The notes under the pieces: generated by a model
Told to the model about the DNA's origin: nothing
The model's database searches: none
What the model saw: only the letters and a program-made list of their open reading frames with translations
Made by a program: the position numbers and the translations under genes
Source of the DNA: Hirsutella rhossiliensis
Taxonomy: Eukaryota > Ascomycota > Sordariomycetes > Hypocreales > Ophiocordycipitaceae
Length of the DNA: 64,000 nucleotides
Direction of reading: 5' to 3'
NCBI RefSeq assembly: GCF_020360975.1
Contig: NW_025408674.1
Location: 2,046,001 to 2,110,000, forward strand
Shown: positions 35,076 through 46,851 of the stretch, in pieces
How positions within the stretch are numbered: position 1 is the first letter of the stretch
How the letters are laid out: every line of letters starts with the position of its first letter

Positions 35076-36103
35076 ATGTTTGCCACGCAGCATTACATGG
35101 AAGCCATGCACGATCCCGGGAGGAAGCGGTTGAGGGAAGATGATGAGGGGGCCAACGGCTTTGCGGGCTTCGGGGAGCATCGAAATGTAGGATGCCTCCA
35201 TCTGCCCCTCCTCTCCTCGTCGCCATGCGATATCCGACTGACTGATCGTGGCCTTAGAAACGACTTCACTCTCTCCCACTTCGCTCGTCGCCCAAGGCCG
35301 GCCAGCAATGGCCTCCCGCTTCGGTAGCCACTCCGGTGCACAACGACGCCCTTCCTCGCTCCCACTTCTCGCCCTGGTCCTCGTCTCCGCTAGCCAGCTC
35401 CCAGCCCCAGGATGCTGAGATGGACATGTCCGACTCCGCGGTCTCTCCCTCGCCCTACCGAGTCGGAGACGGCCGGGCCCTTGCCCACGCCGGGGACTGT
35501 GACGCTCTCGGCCGCATGCCGACCCCCATCCAGCCCAGCTTCGCCGCCCAAGTCAGGGGCCAGCATTGTGAATGGGCGGGACCTGGGCCCGACGTCAAGA
35601 CGCTCAACGGCATTGTCAACATGGGCCATCACCAGACTGGCCTCTCCGACGACCAGTGTGTGCCGAGGGTCATGGCCAACGGGACGGATTGGCATGCGGT
35701 CCACAACAACCGGCGCCTACCCTCCCCAATATCAGAGGCCGGTGACACCTCGCAATATCCGGCCTCTGGGTCGGCAAGCATGGTGATTGATGTCGAAAAT
35801 GGCCATCAGTACGGGCTACCCGAGGCGTCTCTGCCCATGCACTCCCCCCCCGCGCACGCCATGCACCACCCCAACGCCATGATGGATGTCGAGAGTCAGC
35901 CGCCGTTGCCAGCCGCCGAGTCCGAGCCCGATCTAGTATCCCCCTCTCCAGGTCGCAGAGGCCATGTGCGAAGCAAGCACACGGTTAATTCCTGGACTTG
36001 GCAGCCCGGGATGAAGAAGAGCTTCAGTATAGGCTACAGGTCCGACTGTGAGAAGTGCAGGCTCAAGGTTCCGGGCCATTTCAATCACATTGTCATCTCA
36101 TAG
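35076..36103 (+). CDS. Conserved fungal protein of unknown function with C-terminal YRxDCxKC motif
   Basis: Two exons (35076-35186 and 35258-36103) encode 318 residues. The N-terminus (MFATQHYMEAMHDPGRKRLREDDE) carries a bipartite-like basic patch, so a nuclear location is possible. Most of the protein is Pro/Ser/His/Met-rich and predicted disordered. The only compact conserved-looking element is the C-terminal 30 residues: FSIGYRSDCEKCRLKVPGHFNHI, a C-x2-C pair plus two His that could bind zinc. The 71-base intron (GTAGGA..TTAG) joins HRN to KRLHSLPLRSSPK. I recall similar architecture in many Sordariomycetes but know no function. A long C/T-rich 5' leader suggests strong transcription. Confidence 0.72.
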
Positions 36104-36967
36104 GGGGGTAAGAAGCGGTTGGTGGATCCCGTCGACGACATGGAGCTCTAGGACAGTGCTGTGAGGCCGCTGGACCAGCGTCGGAAACGGCAGCAGCTGA
36201 GATTCGCCCGTGCAAAAAGACTGCCTCACCGTGGCAGCGTCCCCATAGCGCTTACACGAAGCTCTGGTCAGCTTCGCACCATGCCATTGGTCGTGGCTCG
36301 CAAGCCGGACGAAACGACCTCTGCGTTGCTTGAGACGTCCGATCGCACCTTTTTTGCTTCAGCAGCGGCCGACCGCCGACTGCAAGTTCGGGCAAGGTAG
36401 TTTTTTCCGCGTGCCTACACATAATCACCCGAGAAGACTTGCCGCCGATTACGTGGCCCATGTTTTTTTTCTTCTTCCATGTCTTGGCCCCTTCACAGTT
36501 CGGGCTTGCATTATCAGGATGAAGCGTTCTTTTCAATTAGCGGATTTGTTTTGTATCAGTTCCTGTTCCCGGCGACAGCGCCGGATACTCTTGCATCGAG
36601 GAAAAAGAAGCTCTAGAAGCTCGACGAGGGCCGCGAGGGATTTCACGTGGCATCAAATGGAATCTGCGTCATCTTTCGCTCTTGCTCCCACTGTAAATAA
36701 ACCGAGGGCGACACGAAGAGAGTGCTGATAGTGAGGTGTGCCAACGGATAAGCCAAGCTGGCTGTGCCCAGTGTTGAAGCGAGCAAGCATGGAACTCTCT
36801 TTGGCATCAATTCTGCTTGCCATACATGACTCCTGACGCCACTTATGCATTGCTCATGTACAACGGGTATGGTACACGCCCCTCTTCCCTGTTCGCCCGA
36901 GTCCCGCTAGATTGTAGAATAAAGTCAGAATAGGGTCATCTTCTTTGTTTTCCTTGTCCTTTTCTCT
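36104..36967. other. Convergent intergenic region
   Basis: 864 bases between convergent stops; probably long 3' UTRs. No feature recognised. Confidence 0.4.
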
Positions 36968-37887
36968 TCACCACGGCCACCATCGCTTCTTGACCGAGGG
37001 TGCCGGACTCGAAGTCGCAGAGTCAAGCCCCAGCTGGTCTAGGCTGCCCCCCTTGCGCTGCTTTTCCTTCTCTGCATCCCAGGCCTGCTTGGCAGTCGTC
37101 TCGATGGAGCGCACCACGCCGCCGGTTCCCGATTGATCGTCCGAGGCTGCTACTTGGCTGCTGCCGTCGCCGCTCTGGCTCCCACCCCAAAGACCCGATA
37201 GGATGCCCAGAACGCCCTTGCCCTTGCCCTCACTGTGATCCGCACTTTGGAAGGCGGGCTTGACGCGCTCCTCGAAATGTGTTCGGTGCTCGGGTGGGGA
37301 TAATAGGGGCGGCAGTTTGGTGCCCTTTTCCTCGGCCTCGCGGTTGGCCTCTTCGACGAGCGCAATTTGTTCCTCCGTGGCCTCGCCCTTGAGGTAGGCC
37401 ACGCGAGCTGCGGATAGGGAGTCGGCTTCGAGCGTCCTTTGGGCTTCGATCCACTCGGCGCGGCGGGCGCGATTATACCGTAGCATATCCCATACCGAGT
37501 AGATGCTCACGACGCCGGCCACGGCTGCATGCGCCCTCCCTCGTCAGTTCCTCGGCATCCTAGGCAAAGCGCGGGACAGGTGATGCAGCTCGGGACCTTA
37601 CCGGTAAAGAGGACGATCCCCCCAACGGTCCACCGGTGCGCAACGTCCAGAAACCTCCTCGAAGCGTCGACAACCCGGTCCGTACGGCTAATCTGAGCCT
37701 TTTGCGCCGCCAAGTGTGCCAGCCTCAGCCGCTTGACCCGCTGCTCTGGCGTCTCGCCAGGAATCCTCGACTGCGGCGTGGGCATGGCCGCGGCGTGCCT
37801 GCCGGCTGACTTTGAAGTGGCATGAGGGACGGTCGAGGTGAAGCGCGTGGCGTCCTTGACGCTCCGAGGTCCAATTCGCGAGGTCAT
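36968..37887 (-). CDS. COX14-like cytochrome c oxidase assembly protein
   Basis: Two exons (37887-37602 and 37524-36968) encode 280 residues. The N-terminal part (MTSRIGPRSVKDATRFTST) is basic and mitochondrial-like. The core, about residues 38-125, contains GETPEQRVKRLRLAHLAAQKAQ, then SRRFLDVAHRWTVGGIVLFTAVAGVVSIYSVWDML. This is a single transmembrane helix interrupted by the intron and followed by YNRARRAEW. It is the arrangement of the fungal cytochrome-oxidase assembly family related to yeast Cox14, which stabilises newly made Cox1 in the inner membrane. The protein is much longer than yeast Cox14 because of a charged, low-complexity C-terminal half ending KKRWWPW. Family placement is moderately sure; the function of the tail is unknown. 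Confidence 0.7.
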
Positions 37888-39109
37888 GGTTACAAAGAAG
37901 GCTGAGCAAGGACGCGGAAAAGGAGTCAGGGGAGTGCGCGCACCCCGGAAGAGTATGTAGATGGATTTGCAGATGCAGTGCGTCTTCGGGGTGGAGCTTG
38001 TGAGATTTTTCGGAGAGGTGGAAGCTGGGCATTTGTAGCCTGTGATTGGTGCGGGGAAAGTCCGGTGGTGGCAAGCTTAGGCTTCAAGAGTGGAAATGGC
38101 TCGATGCTGGGAGAGCAGAGCCGAAGATGTCTGAAGGGGGACATTCTTCGGCGCACGAGAAGAGCTCGGCGGGTGAGCAGGCAAGGAAATCTGTGGAGGT
38201 AATGTCCGACGTGACTCAGGCTACTGTTAGGAGGCTCAATCAATGCTTCTACGCGCGACTCCCGACCGGCAAAAGCTCTTGGAAGCTGGCGATGGGTGGA
38301 AATCGCGGTCAAAGACAACGATCAACTTCAAGGCCAGGTGCATTTTGCTATCGAGTGATCTGAGATCTGTGACTTGGGCGACTCGCTTAGGGGTCACGAT
38401 CTCTACGTCGGCGAGGAGTCTTGGGGCTACGTGTCCGCATGAACAGCCCTGGAGCTCGCGTTGCGCAGAAAGCAAGGCGACGGACGCTCTTCACGGTCCC
38501 CGCTCGTAGCAGGGAAGAGCTTAATATTTCAAGAGCCTATCCAGAATCTTTCCGCCATTCGATGCACCGCGGGAACAGAGCATTGGTTTCCAATTTGACC
38601 CAGGGGCTGCTGCTACACGTGGAGAAGTCTTCTTCATGGCACCGCTCAAGGCGACACTCACAATGAAAACAATTGGGAGAATCAAAAATTACGCCCCCCA
38701 TGGCCCCGAAGGACAATGGAGTGAGGAACGACTCCGCGATGTGCAATGCAGGCCTCCCTCACTGAATCCCCCGAATCTTGAGCTGGGGAATTCGGAACAA
38801 GGTAAGTATGAAGAGGAGAGGAAAGAAACCAGCAAAGACCGGCGCCGCGACGAGAATTTATAGCCCCCGGGCTCTGCGTGGATGCCTGGGGCAGCAACGG
38901 TAAGCTAGTTCCGTGCTGAGGTAAGCCAGTTTCACGTGATGCACACACATTGGAAATTCGCTCCGCTACGCGACAAGGCCCACGCACAGGTACGTACCCA
39001 TTGTAGGGCACGAAAACCCTTTTGCCAATTTGTTCAGCCTCCATCTCCGAAATTTCAACGCCCTACCGTACATCGACAACCGGACCGAGTTTGATCGCAA
39101 GCAAGCACA
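37888..39109. other. Divergent intergenic region (COX14-like / eL13)
   Basis: 1.2 kb containing both promoters. No coding region is supported. Confidence 0.4.
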
Positions 39110-40061
39110 ATGGTATGCCTTCTTCCCATGATTGAAACGCCGCTGGCCTCGAGGGCATATCTCTGACTCTCTGTTTTCTCTCCAGGCGATCAAGCACAAC
39201 CAGAAGCTGGTGAACAACCGTGAGCAGCCTCCGCCTATTTTGCCGACAGGTGACGAGACAACGAACAGCGACTGACTTGGGCTCGCAGACTTCCGCAAGG
39301 ACTGGCAGCGACGGGTCCGCACCCACTTCGACCAGGTATGCGCACACGAGAACGAGGCAGAATCGATCTGGAGGAACCTGGCATTGACTGTCTGAACAGC
39401 CCGGGAAGAAGGCGTCGAGGCGCACTGCTCGTCAGGTCAAGGCCGCTGCTGTCGCCCCCCGCCCCGTCGACAGGCTGCGACCCATTGTGCGATGCCCGAC
39501 CATTAAGTACAACCGCAAGGTCCGCGCCGGTCGGGGCTTCACTCTCACTGAGCTCAAGGTATGCCATGCCCTCGAGGCTTGTCCCAGCGAGTCGAGCCTG
39601 CGAGCCTCGCAAGCGCGAAGGGTCGGCGAGGCTATCATGGGTTCGATGCTGACACTCGACTGCAGGAGGCCGGCATCTCCCGACACTTTGCCCCCACCAT
39701 CGGCATCGCCGTCGACCACCGCCGCCAGAACCTCAGCGAGGAGAGTCTCACCGTTAACGTGGCCCGCCTCAAGGCCTACAAGGACCGCGTTATCGTGCTG
39801 CCTCGCCGATCCAACGCCCCCAAGAAGGGCGACACCAAGACCGACCTGGCCAAGGTCCAGAGGGCTACCCTCATCTCCTCCGCCATGCCCATCGCCCCGG
39901 TCGACCTTGCCGTCAAGGAGATCAAGAAGAGCGACATGCCCAAGCCCATCGAGGGTGGCGCCTACGCCAAGCTGCGCATGGCCCGGAGCAACGCCCGGTA
40001 CCAGGGCGCCCGTGACAAGCGCGCACGGGACAAGGCCGAGGCCGAGACCGCCAAGAAATAG
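39110..40061 (+). CDS. RPL13: 60S ribosomal protein eL13
   Basis: Five exons (39110-39112, 39186-39219, 39289-39335, 39400-39558, 39666-40061) encode 212 residues. The first exon is the ATG alone; the intron begins immediately (GTATGC). Family sequence follows: [75 protein letters not shown], and a basic Lys/Arg-rich tail. eL13 is a core rRNA-binding protein of the cytosolic large subunit. All phases join correctly. The many small 5' introns are typical of fungal ribosomal-protein genes. Confidence 0.95.
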
Positions 40062-40422
40062 TCGGGCAAAAGGGGATTCGGTGTTTGAGGATTTTGCTCT
40101 TTTGCGTCTCTTGAGGGAGCGGCAATGTTGGTTCGAGGCTCTTCTGGGGTTCTTGACTGGGCTTGGGGGGAAAGGTACTCTACATCCAGGTCAACGAACA
40201 ATTGCATGAATCACCGGCTCTGCCCTGTGTTGAGTGGATAAACGGAAGCCTGACGCGTGAGCAAGCCGAGGTATCTTGTCCACAATGAGCCACGTCGAGT
40301 GGGCATGCTCTAGCTGGGCGCATACATATGTCTCTTTAACTTGTGCGAAAGCTACAAAGCACGTCCATTATTTGCTTGGGTTCTCGAGTGGCAAGTGCTT
40401 CGGCCCCTGGGCCTGAATTAGG
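40062..40422. other. Convergent 3' intergenic region
   Basis: 361 bases between convergent stops; nothing beyond 3' UTRs seen. Confidence 0.4.
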
Positions 40423-42678
40423 CTATCCTCGTGATCTGTCTGCGACGACCAGTTCTGTGCCCTCCTTGACCAGGCCCTGCAGCAAACTGAGCCTCGTAGG
40501 CGGCAGCCTGCCCTCCCCATTCCTCAGGAGCCCCGCGCACAGTATGAGCGCATTCTCCCTGTCGGCCTTGGTCATACTGGCTTGCTGCTCCGCGCTATCG
40601 GCCTGCTGCGGCTCCAGCTGCAAGCCGCTTGCCAGAGACGCAGTCGCATCGTCGACTGAAGTCGTGTCGGCAAGGTCCTGGATCTGCCTCGCGGAGCCCG
40701 CTTCTCTCTCCGTCACCTTTCGCCCGGTGACGGCCTCTACGAGAGCGTCGCTCGCCGCCTTGACTTCAAGGACGGCGTTGACGACGGCCGCACCGTCCGT
40801 GGAGCGGCTCATGAGGGCGAGGATGAACCAGGCCTCGGAGCGTAGAGTTGGCCATTTCTGCAAGGCGACGACGAAAGCTAGGGCCCCGCTCAGGTCGTGT
40901 TTCTCGTAGAAGAGGCTCCGTCGTTGAGCGCCATCCGTTTCGCCGTGACTAGCTTTGCTCTCCTCCACGGAGGCTGGACTGGGTTCTGATGAGACATTCT
41001 TCTCGTCCCAGTCTGGGAGTACGTTTGATGCGGCTGACGAGTGTAGGGTGCGACAGAGAGCAGTGATGGAGCGAGCCGCCTCGAGCTTTGTGGGCTCAGC
41101 ATCCGATCGGTCAAATAGAGAGACAATGGCGGCAACACTGGTGCGCTCATGATCCGGACTCGATGGATCGGCGCTCAGCGGTGTGCAGACCCGGCGCACA
41201 TTTGGCGGGCAGTTGAGGAGCAGGAGCCTCGTCAGCGAGATGGCGGCGAACTGCACCTGCGGCAAGGTGTCGAGGGAGAGAATTCGGGGAACGCAGCCGG
41301 GTGCCAGGAGATCGCCGAGCTGGACCTTGTTCTGCGACGGAATCGCAAGGTTTCGGCCAAAGGACAGGGCCAGGTGGAGGAGCTGGGAGTCGTTGACGGC
41401 AGGGCTGGAGAGGAGATTTGTGAGAGCGATGTGGACGGCGTGTTTCTCGACGAGCTCGACGGAGGCTTCGTCCGAGCGCGAGAGATTGCCCAACGCGAGA
41501 CAGGCTGCTGTCTGCAATGCCAGGTTCGTGCCCTTGATCCAGGCCAGAAAAGACTGAGCCACGGACGAGGATAGCGGGTAGTGAGGGGAGAAGGAGTCGT
41601 TGCCGGACAGATCAGCGAGCATCGTCAAGAGAGCGGAACGTAGCTGCTTCAGCCGCGTTGCAACATCTGAGTCCTCAACCTCGTTTGGCATCCAGTTCGT
41701 GTGAAGGTGGTGGAACGCATCTATGAACAGTCCCACGTGGTTCTCAGCAACGAGCCGGGACTGGAAGCCCTCGTTGGCGAGATATGCGACGGCCACCTCG
41801 ACAATCGAGGCGAAGCTCTCCACGTCCTCTTTCGACAGCTCGCTCGTTGCCAGGCCGAAAAGGGCGTTGGCGGTCGACGGGTCCGCCACTGATGACTCGC
41901 CGTCTTGCTCGACGAGCAGGGCGAGAATCCTGCAGATGTATAAAACGGCAGCGGTATGCTTGGACAAGTTGGGTAGAGACAGGTGCGCGAGGATTTGGCT
42001 GCTCAGGCGAGACCGCGACGCCAGCAGCTGCGCGGGTTCTGGCCATGTCAGACAGAGACGAAAGGAGCGGGCACAAGCTGAAGCGGGAGCTCTCACCATA
42101 GTCGACCAAGATATTGTACAGAACTGGGACGGTAAATAAGAGAAGAGCCTCGTCTTGCAGATGGCGGGAGACGGATGAGAGACGGTCCGCTGCGACGACT
42201 CGAGCTCTATTCTGGTCCGTGTCGGCGCAGGAGTTGCCCACCAGGCGGAGAGCGTGGATCTGCAGTCCCTGGCGCAGGTTGTCCTCTGCCAGCACCGTCA
42301 AGAAGAAGTCGAGGATGCCGGACTCGCCCAGGGGCAAGCGCCACGCCACTGACATAGAGGAGCATCAGCCTGTTGCTTTTATCCTTAGGACGCGTTTCGA
42401 GCAGCGGAACCTGGAGGCATGCCGGGCGGCTCGGGAGCTCCAGGACCAAACTCACCATCTCTGCTGCCGTCTCCCAGCTTCTGGGCCATGGCATCCAGTG
42501 CTTCCGACCCAGAGGCCCACGTCTCTTTACACGCGCTCAAAACAGGCAGCAGGAGCGCCGTCCTCGGCTCGCAATCGCCGGCTGGCGGCTCCGAGTCTGA
42601 CCCGTCGCCGTGTTCATCTTGAGGCCGGCCACTTCCGTTGTACTGAAGCAGAGCCTCAATCTCCTGAGGGGTCATCAT
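40423..42678 (-). CDS. Armadillo-repeat protein, SmgGDS (RAP1GDS1)-like
   Basis: Three exons (42678-42456, 42348-42097, 42038-40423) encode 696 residues. The protein is almost entirely alpha-helical with repeated armadillo-like units. Examples are LQIHALRLVGNSCADTDQNRARVV, LQTAACLALGNLSRSDEASVELVEKHAV, PQVQFAAISLTRLLLLN and LRSEAWFILALMSRSTDGAAV. The first unit has the NSCADTDQNR pattern seen in SmgGDS, which binds and exchanges small GTPases with polybasic tails. An acidic Ser-rich loop near residues 495-530 separates the last repeats. The ATG at 42678 is followed directly by a second ATG; either could be used. The SmgGDS assignment is from repeat style and length; a general ARM scaffold is the alternative. 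Confidence 0.72.
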
Positions 42679-43208
42679 GGCGCTGCAGACGCAGCAATGG
42701 GCCAATCTTTTCCGGCAGAGAGCGGCTCGCGTGTTGAAGCTGGGTCGCGCCAGCCAACAGCTTGCAGTCCCGCCGCCGCGGTGTCGGGACTTGGTGCCAG
42801 AAATGCAGCCGCCCTGGGAGCAAAACCAATGATTCGCTTGGCTGCTTGACTGGCGTGAGTTAAAATTGAAGATAAACGATCCGTCACTCTGCCTTTTTTT
42901 TTCCTTCTTCAGCAGATCACACGGGCTGTACGGAGTAGCATGTGCACGGCAATGCTCTTTCCGTTCACCTAGGTGGGTGTTCGGTGAGCGGCAAATATCC
43001 GGCGAAACTTCTGCGCGTCTACAAAGTACCTAGGCACGTACCCTGTACTGGAAAAATCCCGAAGGCCGCTGCCGCCGCCGCCCATTGCAAGATTTCTTTT
43101 GGACGGAGGACGCATTCTTTTCATCAGCATCGCCCACGACAAACGCCGCATGGCACTATCCCCGGCTGCCAGAGACACTCACCGTCGGACCAAACCCTTA
43201 TCGCCATA
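42679..43208. other. Divergent intergenic region (ARM protein / PAM16)
   Basis: 530 bases with both promoters. A T-run occurs at about 42894-42902. No gene seen. Confidence 0.4.
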
Positions 43209-43765
43209 ATGGTATGAAGCCTCCAAGCCCCTGCTAACGGCAATCCGCGCTCAGCTGAGATGTCTGCATGCGCGTGCTCTCCGTCGGCCGACGGCCCCTC
43301 GTCCAGCTCCCAAGACGCTTGCTAACTCCTACGTCTTAGGCGCACCGCTTCGTCTTCACCGCCTTCCTCACTGGATCCCGGATCCTCGGCCGGTCTTTCA
43401 TGGCGGCCTACAAGCAAGCGCAGGCGGCGTCGCAGTACCAGCGTGCCCAGGGCAAGATGAACGGCGGGTCGGGCGCCTCGGCGCGCGCATCCTTGTCCTC
43501 GGGCATGACACTCGACGAGGCCTGCCGCATTCTCAACGTGAAGCCCCCGGCCAACGGGCAGGCTAGCGTCGAGGAGGTCCTCGACCGGTACAAGCGCCTG
43601 TTCGACGCAAACGATCCCCAGAAGGGGGGCAGCTTCTACCTCCAGAGCAAGATTGTCCGAGCCAAGGAGCGTTTTGAGCGGGAGCTTGGGCCCATGAGAG
43701 AAAAGGCGGAGCAAGAGGCCGAGGCCAAGGAGGGGTGGAAGCCCAAGATCTACAAGGACCGGTAG
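43209..43765 (+). CDS. PAM16: Mitochondrial import motor subunit Pam16 (Tim16)
   Basis: Two exons (43209-43211 and 43340-43765) encode 142 residues. The first exon is the ATG alone, followed by a 128-base intron (GTATGA..TTAG). The protein starts MAHRFVFTAFLTGSRILGRSF, an amphipathic membrane-associated N-terminus. It continues AAYKQAQAASQYQ and then the degenerate J domain, MTLDEACRILNVKPP..YKRLFDANDPQKGGSFYLQSKIVRAKERFE. The catalytic HPD triplet of true J proteins is absent, as in all Pam16. Pam16 pairs with Pam18 at the TIM23 channel and restrains Hsp70 stimulation. Length is normal for the family. Confidence 0.93.
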
Positions 43766-44428
43766 GGGAAGCCAAGGGAAGGCGCACACTACTCTACGGG
43801 CCGAGCGATGCATCGGTTGACCCTGGATCTACTCAAGCGGCGGATGAACGCTCGGAGACGAGTGTTGCATTGGGTTGCGAGACGACGTGGCTCTTGGGCA
43901 ACCCGGCTTCCGTGATGGGGGCTACAAATTCCCCCTTTGTATACACTTACATCTTCACTCGACTACGGCATGGCATGGCGTTTTATGGGCGGCGGACCGA
44001 GGGCTGTGGCCGCTGGGCGAATGGATTTAGAGGAAAAAGGGGGAGGCGTGCTTCGATTGTATGCTTAATGTTTTTGTACAATACGATGGAGCGTGACGAT
44101 TTGTTGCATGCGGTATGCCTTGGCCGCATCCTCCTTTCGAGCTCACTTTCGGCGAGGCAGGGAAGTGGCCATGCGAAAAACGTTGCTTTGGCTTTTGGTC
44201 CATGGCTTGCAAGTTTGGTCCAACGATGCTGTCGGAGAACTCCTTCTCTCCTCCCTTGAGGCTTCACTTCACGCAACACGGTTGAGAAACAAAGTGTCTT
44301 TGCCTGAAAGACGTGAGTCGAGTCTATTGCCGCCAGCACATTCGTCTACTCTTCTCAACTGTTACATAGGCAAGCGGTGTTCTTAAGTCTGTCCCCCGAG
44401 TACAGGGTAAGCGGCCCTCGCCAGGCAT
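43766..44428. other. Convergent 3' intergenic region (PAM16 / BPL1)
   Basis: 663 bases between convergent stops. No feature recognised. Confidence 0.4.
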
Positions 44429-46697
44429 CTATTCCTTTCGCCGGACCAAACCCTTCCAAAAGTCAAAGCTATTCTCATCACTCTGCAGGGTCCACATCTT
44501 GCCGGTGCCCCTGCCCTCGGCATCCGTCTCCTCGACGCGCAGCATCCCCCAGTCCTTGGTGATGCCGAGCACGCGCGCCCTGACCCCGCCCTCTGCCTCG
44601 AGGGAGACGGCCTGGCCCGTGTGCAGCCAGTGGCGGTAGTAGCGCCGCTCGAGGTCCTGGGAGAAGCCCTGGCGGCGGAACTGGGCGTGGACAGACTCGA
44701 GGCGCGTGAGGATGCGGGCGAGGAGCACCTCGAGGCGGAGGGGCGCGGCGTTTGCGGGGAGAAGGTCCGAGAGGGAGGTTGTCGGGCGCGGGTTGATGGC
44801 GTTGATGCCGATGCCGAGGACGATTTGGTACGAACCGTCACAGTAACCGCATTGCGAGAGCAAGCCGCCAATCTTGACATACTGCGCGGAGGCAGCGGGC
44901 TTGGTTGGGTCGAGAGCATCTCCACGGCGTCAGGTCTCGCGAACAGATGTGATCTAGCGGCGTGGTATGTTTCCTTTACTTACAGATATCGTTGGGCCAC
45001 TTGAGCTTGACGGGCAAGTTCTCATATCCCAGGCCGAGCGACTGAATGGCCTCGACAACGGCAATGGCGGCGACGTACTGGATAAAGATGACGGGGCGAG
45101 ACATGGCGAGGTGGGCCGGGTGATTGATGACGACGGAAAACATGAGGGCACCGGGCGGCGCGACCCAGGCGTTGGTCCCGCGCCCGCGCCCTGCCAGCTG
45201 CGTGGATGCCGACAAGGTGAAGCCCGTGGGCAGCTTGGACGTGAGCTTGGGGTTTCTGGCGCGAGCACAGGGGGTGTCAGCCGCGAGTCTCGGCAATTTG
45301 AGGGGGGGTGGCAGGGAACTGACTTGTCGAGGAGAGAGTTTGTGCTCGTGACAACTTCGCCGTAGAGCAGGACGTTGCCCCAGTCCACGGCATCCTCCTC
45401 CATCGTCTGAAAGCGCCTCAGACTCGTGTAGTAAAGCTCGTGGTTGAAGTGCGGGGTCAGGTCCGGGGGCGGCAGCGTGCTCTCGTGGGCGACAATGGTC
45501 TTGGTGACGGCGGCGAAATCCACATGTCCATCGTCTCTGAGGCCTGGCTCTTCCACCGTCTCAAGGAGCGATTGGCGCAGCGTCTCGAGCTCGAGCTTGC
45601 CGTCTCGACTCTGGATCCGAAAGCTATCTGCCTCCCCCCTGATCCACTCGGCCCCGTCTTCCTTGTCCATGACCTCCTCCCAGGCGCAGAGCAGGTCCAA
45701 AACCTTGGCGCTGTCCATGGCCGAGAGATGCAGGCGGGACAAGGGAGGGGTGCTCGCCTCCTCCTGACACACATCCAAGCCCAGCCTGCCGAGGCACGCC
45801 CTCAAGAAGCTCACGCGGGCGTGGTTGTCGGCGGCGAGCTTCTTGACCAGGTCGTCGTAGCCGGGCACATCTGGCTGGGGATAGAGGTTGGTGGCGGCAA
45901 ACCTGTGGCACATGAGCTCCTCGGGCCGGTCCTTGTGGGTGAAGATGGAGTGAGGAGGATGCTCACTCTGGATGCGGCCCGCACAACACCGCCTTTCCGT
46001 CTCCAACGTGACATAGGACGACGGCGGCGTTGGCGTCTCCGCCGTCGACGTCGAGGTGGTCGTCGTAGGAAGCCAGGACCTCGACCTTGCGGGCCCCGAG
46101 CTTGGGGGCATCGACAAAGACGCCGCCGCCGTTGAAGTAGGAGACGAAATGCTCGGGCACGCGCTCCTCGAAGGCGGCCGTGACGACGCTCAGCGAGGCG
46201 GCCCGGGCGCCCTTTTCGCTGTGGTACTCGAAGCCGGCAAAGGCAGCGCCCCTGCAGGTGCCGGGGAAAAAGGCCAGCTCGCGGCTCCCGATGACCTCGA
46301 GCGGCGTGCGGCCGAGCTCAAACTCACAGCGCGCGCTGCCATAGTAGCCGCCCGCGCACAGGCCGAGGTACGCGCCGCCGCGACGGACGTACTCGGCGAT
46401 GCGGCGGTTGCCGGGCCCGTCGAAGACGCGGCAGTAGCCCAGGTCGGCGCCGCCGGGGATGACGAGCAGGGCGCAGGTCGAGGGCCAGGGCTCCTTGAGC
46501 AGCGCCGACTCGGCGACGGGGATGACGGCGTAGTTGGGCGACAGCAGCCGGCGCAGCGAATACATGCACTGCCGGACAGACTCGGCGCTGGTCCCGGTGC
46601 CTGGGCGGGTTCGAGGTCAGCCGGGCGTCACGCGAGCATGTAGTGGGCGCGACTTGCCTGTGTAGACAAGTATGTTGAGCCTCGCGGGAGGAGCCAT
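44429..46697 (-). CDS. BPL1: Biotin--protein ligase
   Basis: Five exons (46697-46658, 46600-45967, 45902-45324, 45255-44984, 44919-44429) encode 671 residues. The N-terminal half is the glutamine-amidotransferase-like BPL_N domain: LVIPGGADLGYCRVFDGPGNRRI, GAYLGLCAGGYYG and CGPHPEFAATNLYP. The catalytic domain follows: YGEVVTSTNSLLD, the biotinyl-AMP loop TQLAGRGRGTNAWVAP, KWPNDIYALDPTKP, YVKIGGLLSQ and VLGIGINAINPRPTTSL. A small C-terminal cap completes it. The enzyme activates biotin and attaches it to carboxylases. Intron 1 appears to be GC-AG (AG|GCAAGT..CCCAG); unspliced, the frame hits a stop after 26 codons. The start was chosen from the family's short N-terminus MAPPARLNILVYTG. Confidence 0.92.
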
Positions 46698-46851
46698 GGT
46701 GGGCGGCGTCTGGTATGTAGCCGCAAAGAGGCCATGTTGTAGTCGTGTTTCCCCCCTCCCCTCCCTTCGCCAACTCGCCTCCCGCACTGGTGCCGCCAAC
46801 TCAACCAAAGGGCCAGCGACGGCCACACAGCCAGCCAGAGAAAGCAGCAGG
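46698..46851. promoter_or_regulatory. Bidirectional promoter between BPL1 and COA4
   Basis: Only 154 bases separate the two divergent start codons, so 5' UTRs and core promoters must overlap or be very short. The strand toward COA4 is C/T-rich around 46750-46775. No TATA box is obvious. Confidence 0.6.

Noticed and set aside
46652..46664. An ordinary GT donor for BPL1 intron 1
   Set aside because: The only nearby GT (AA|GTCGCG) is a weak donor and gives the wrong phase with the conserved next exon; GC-AG fits better.
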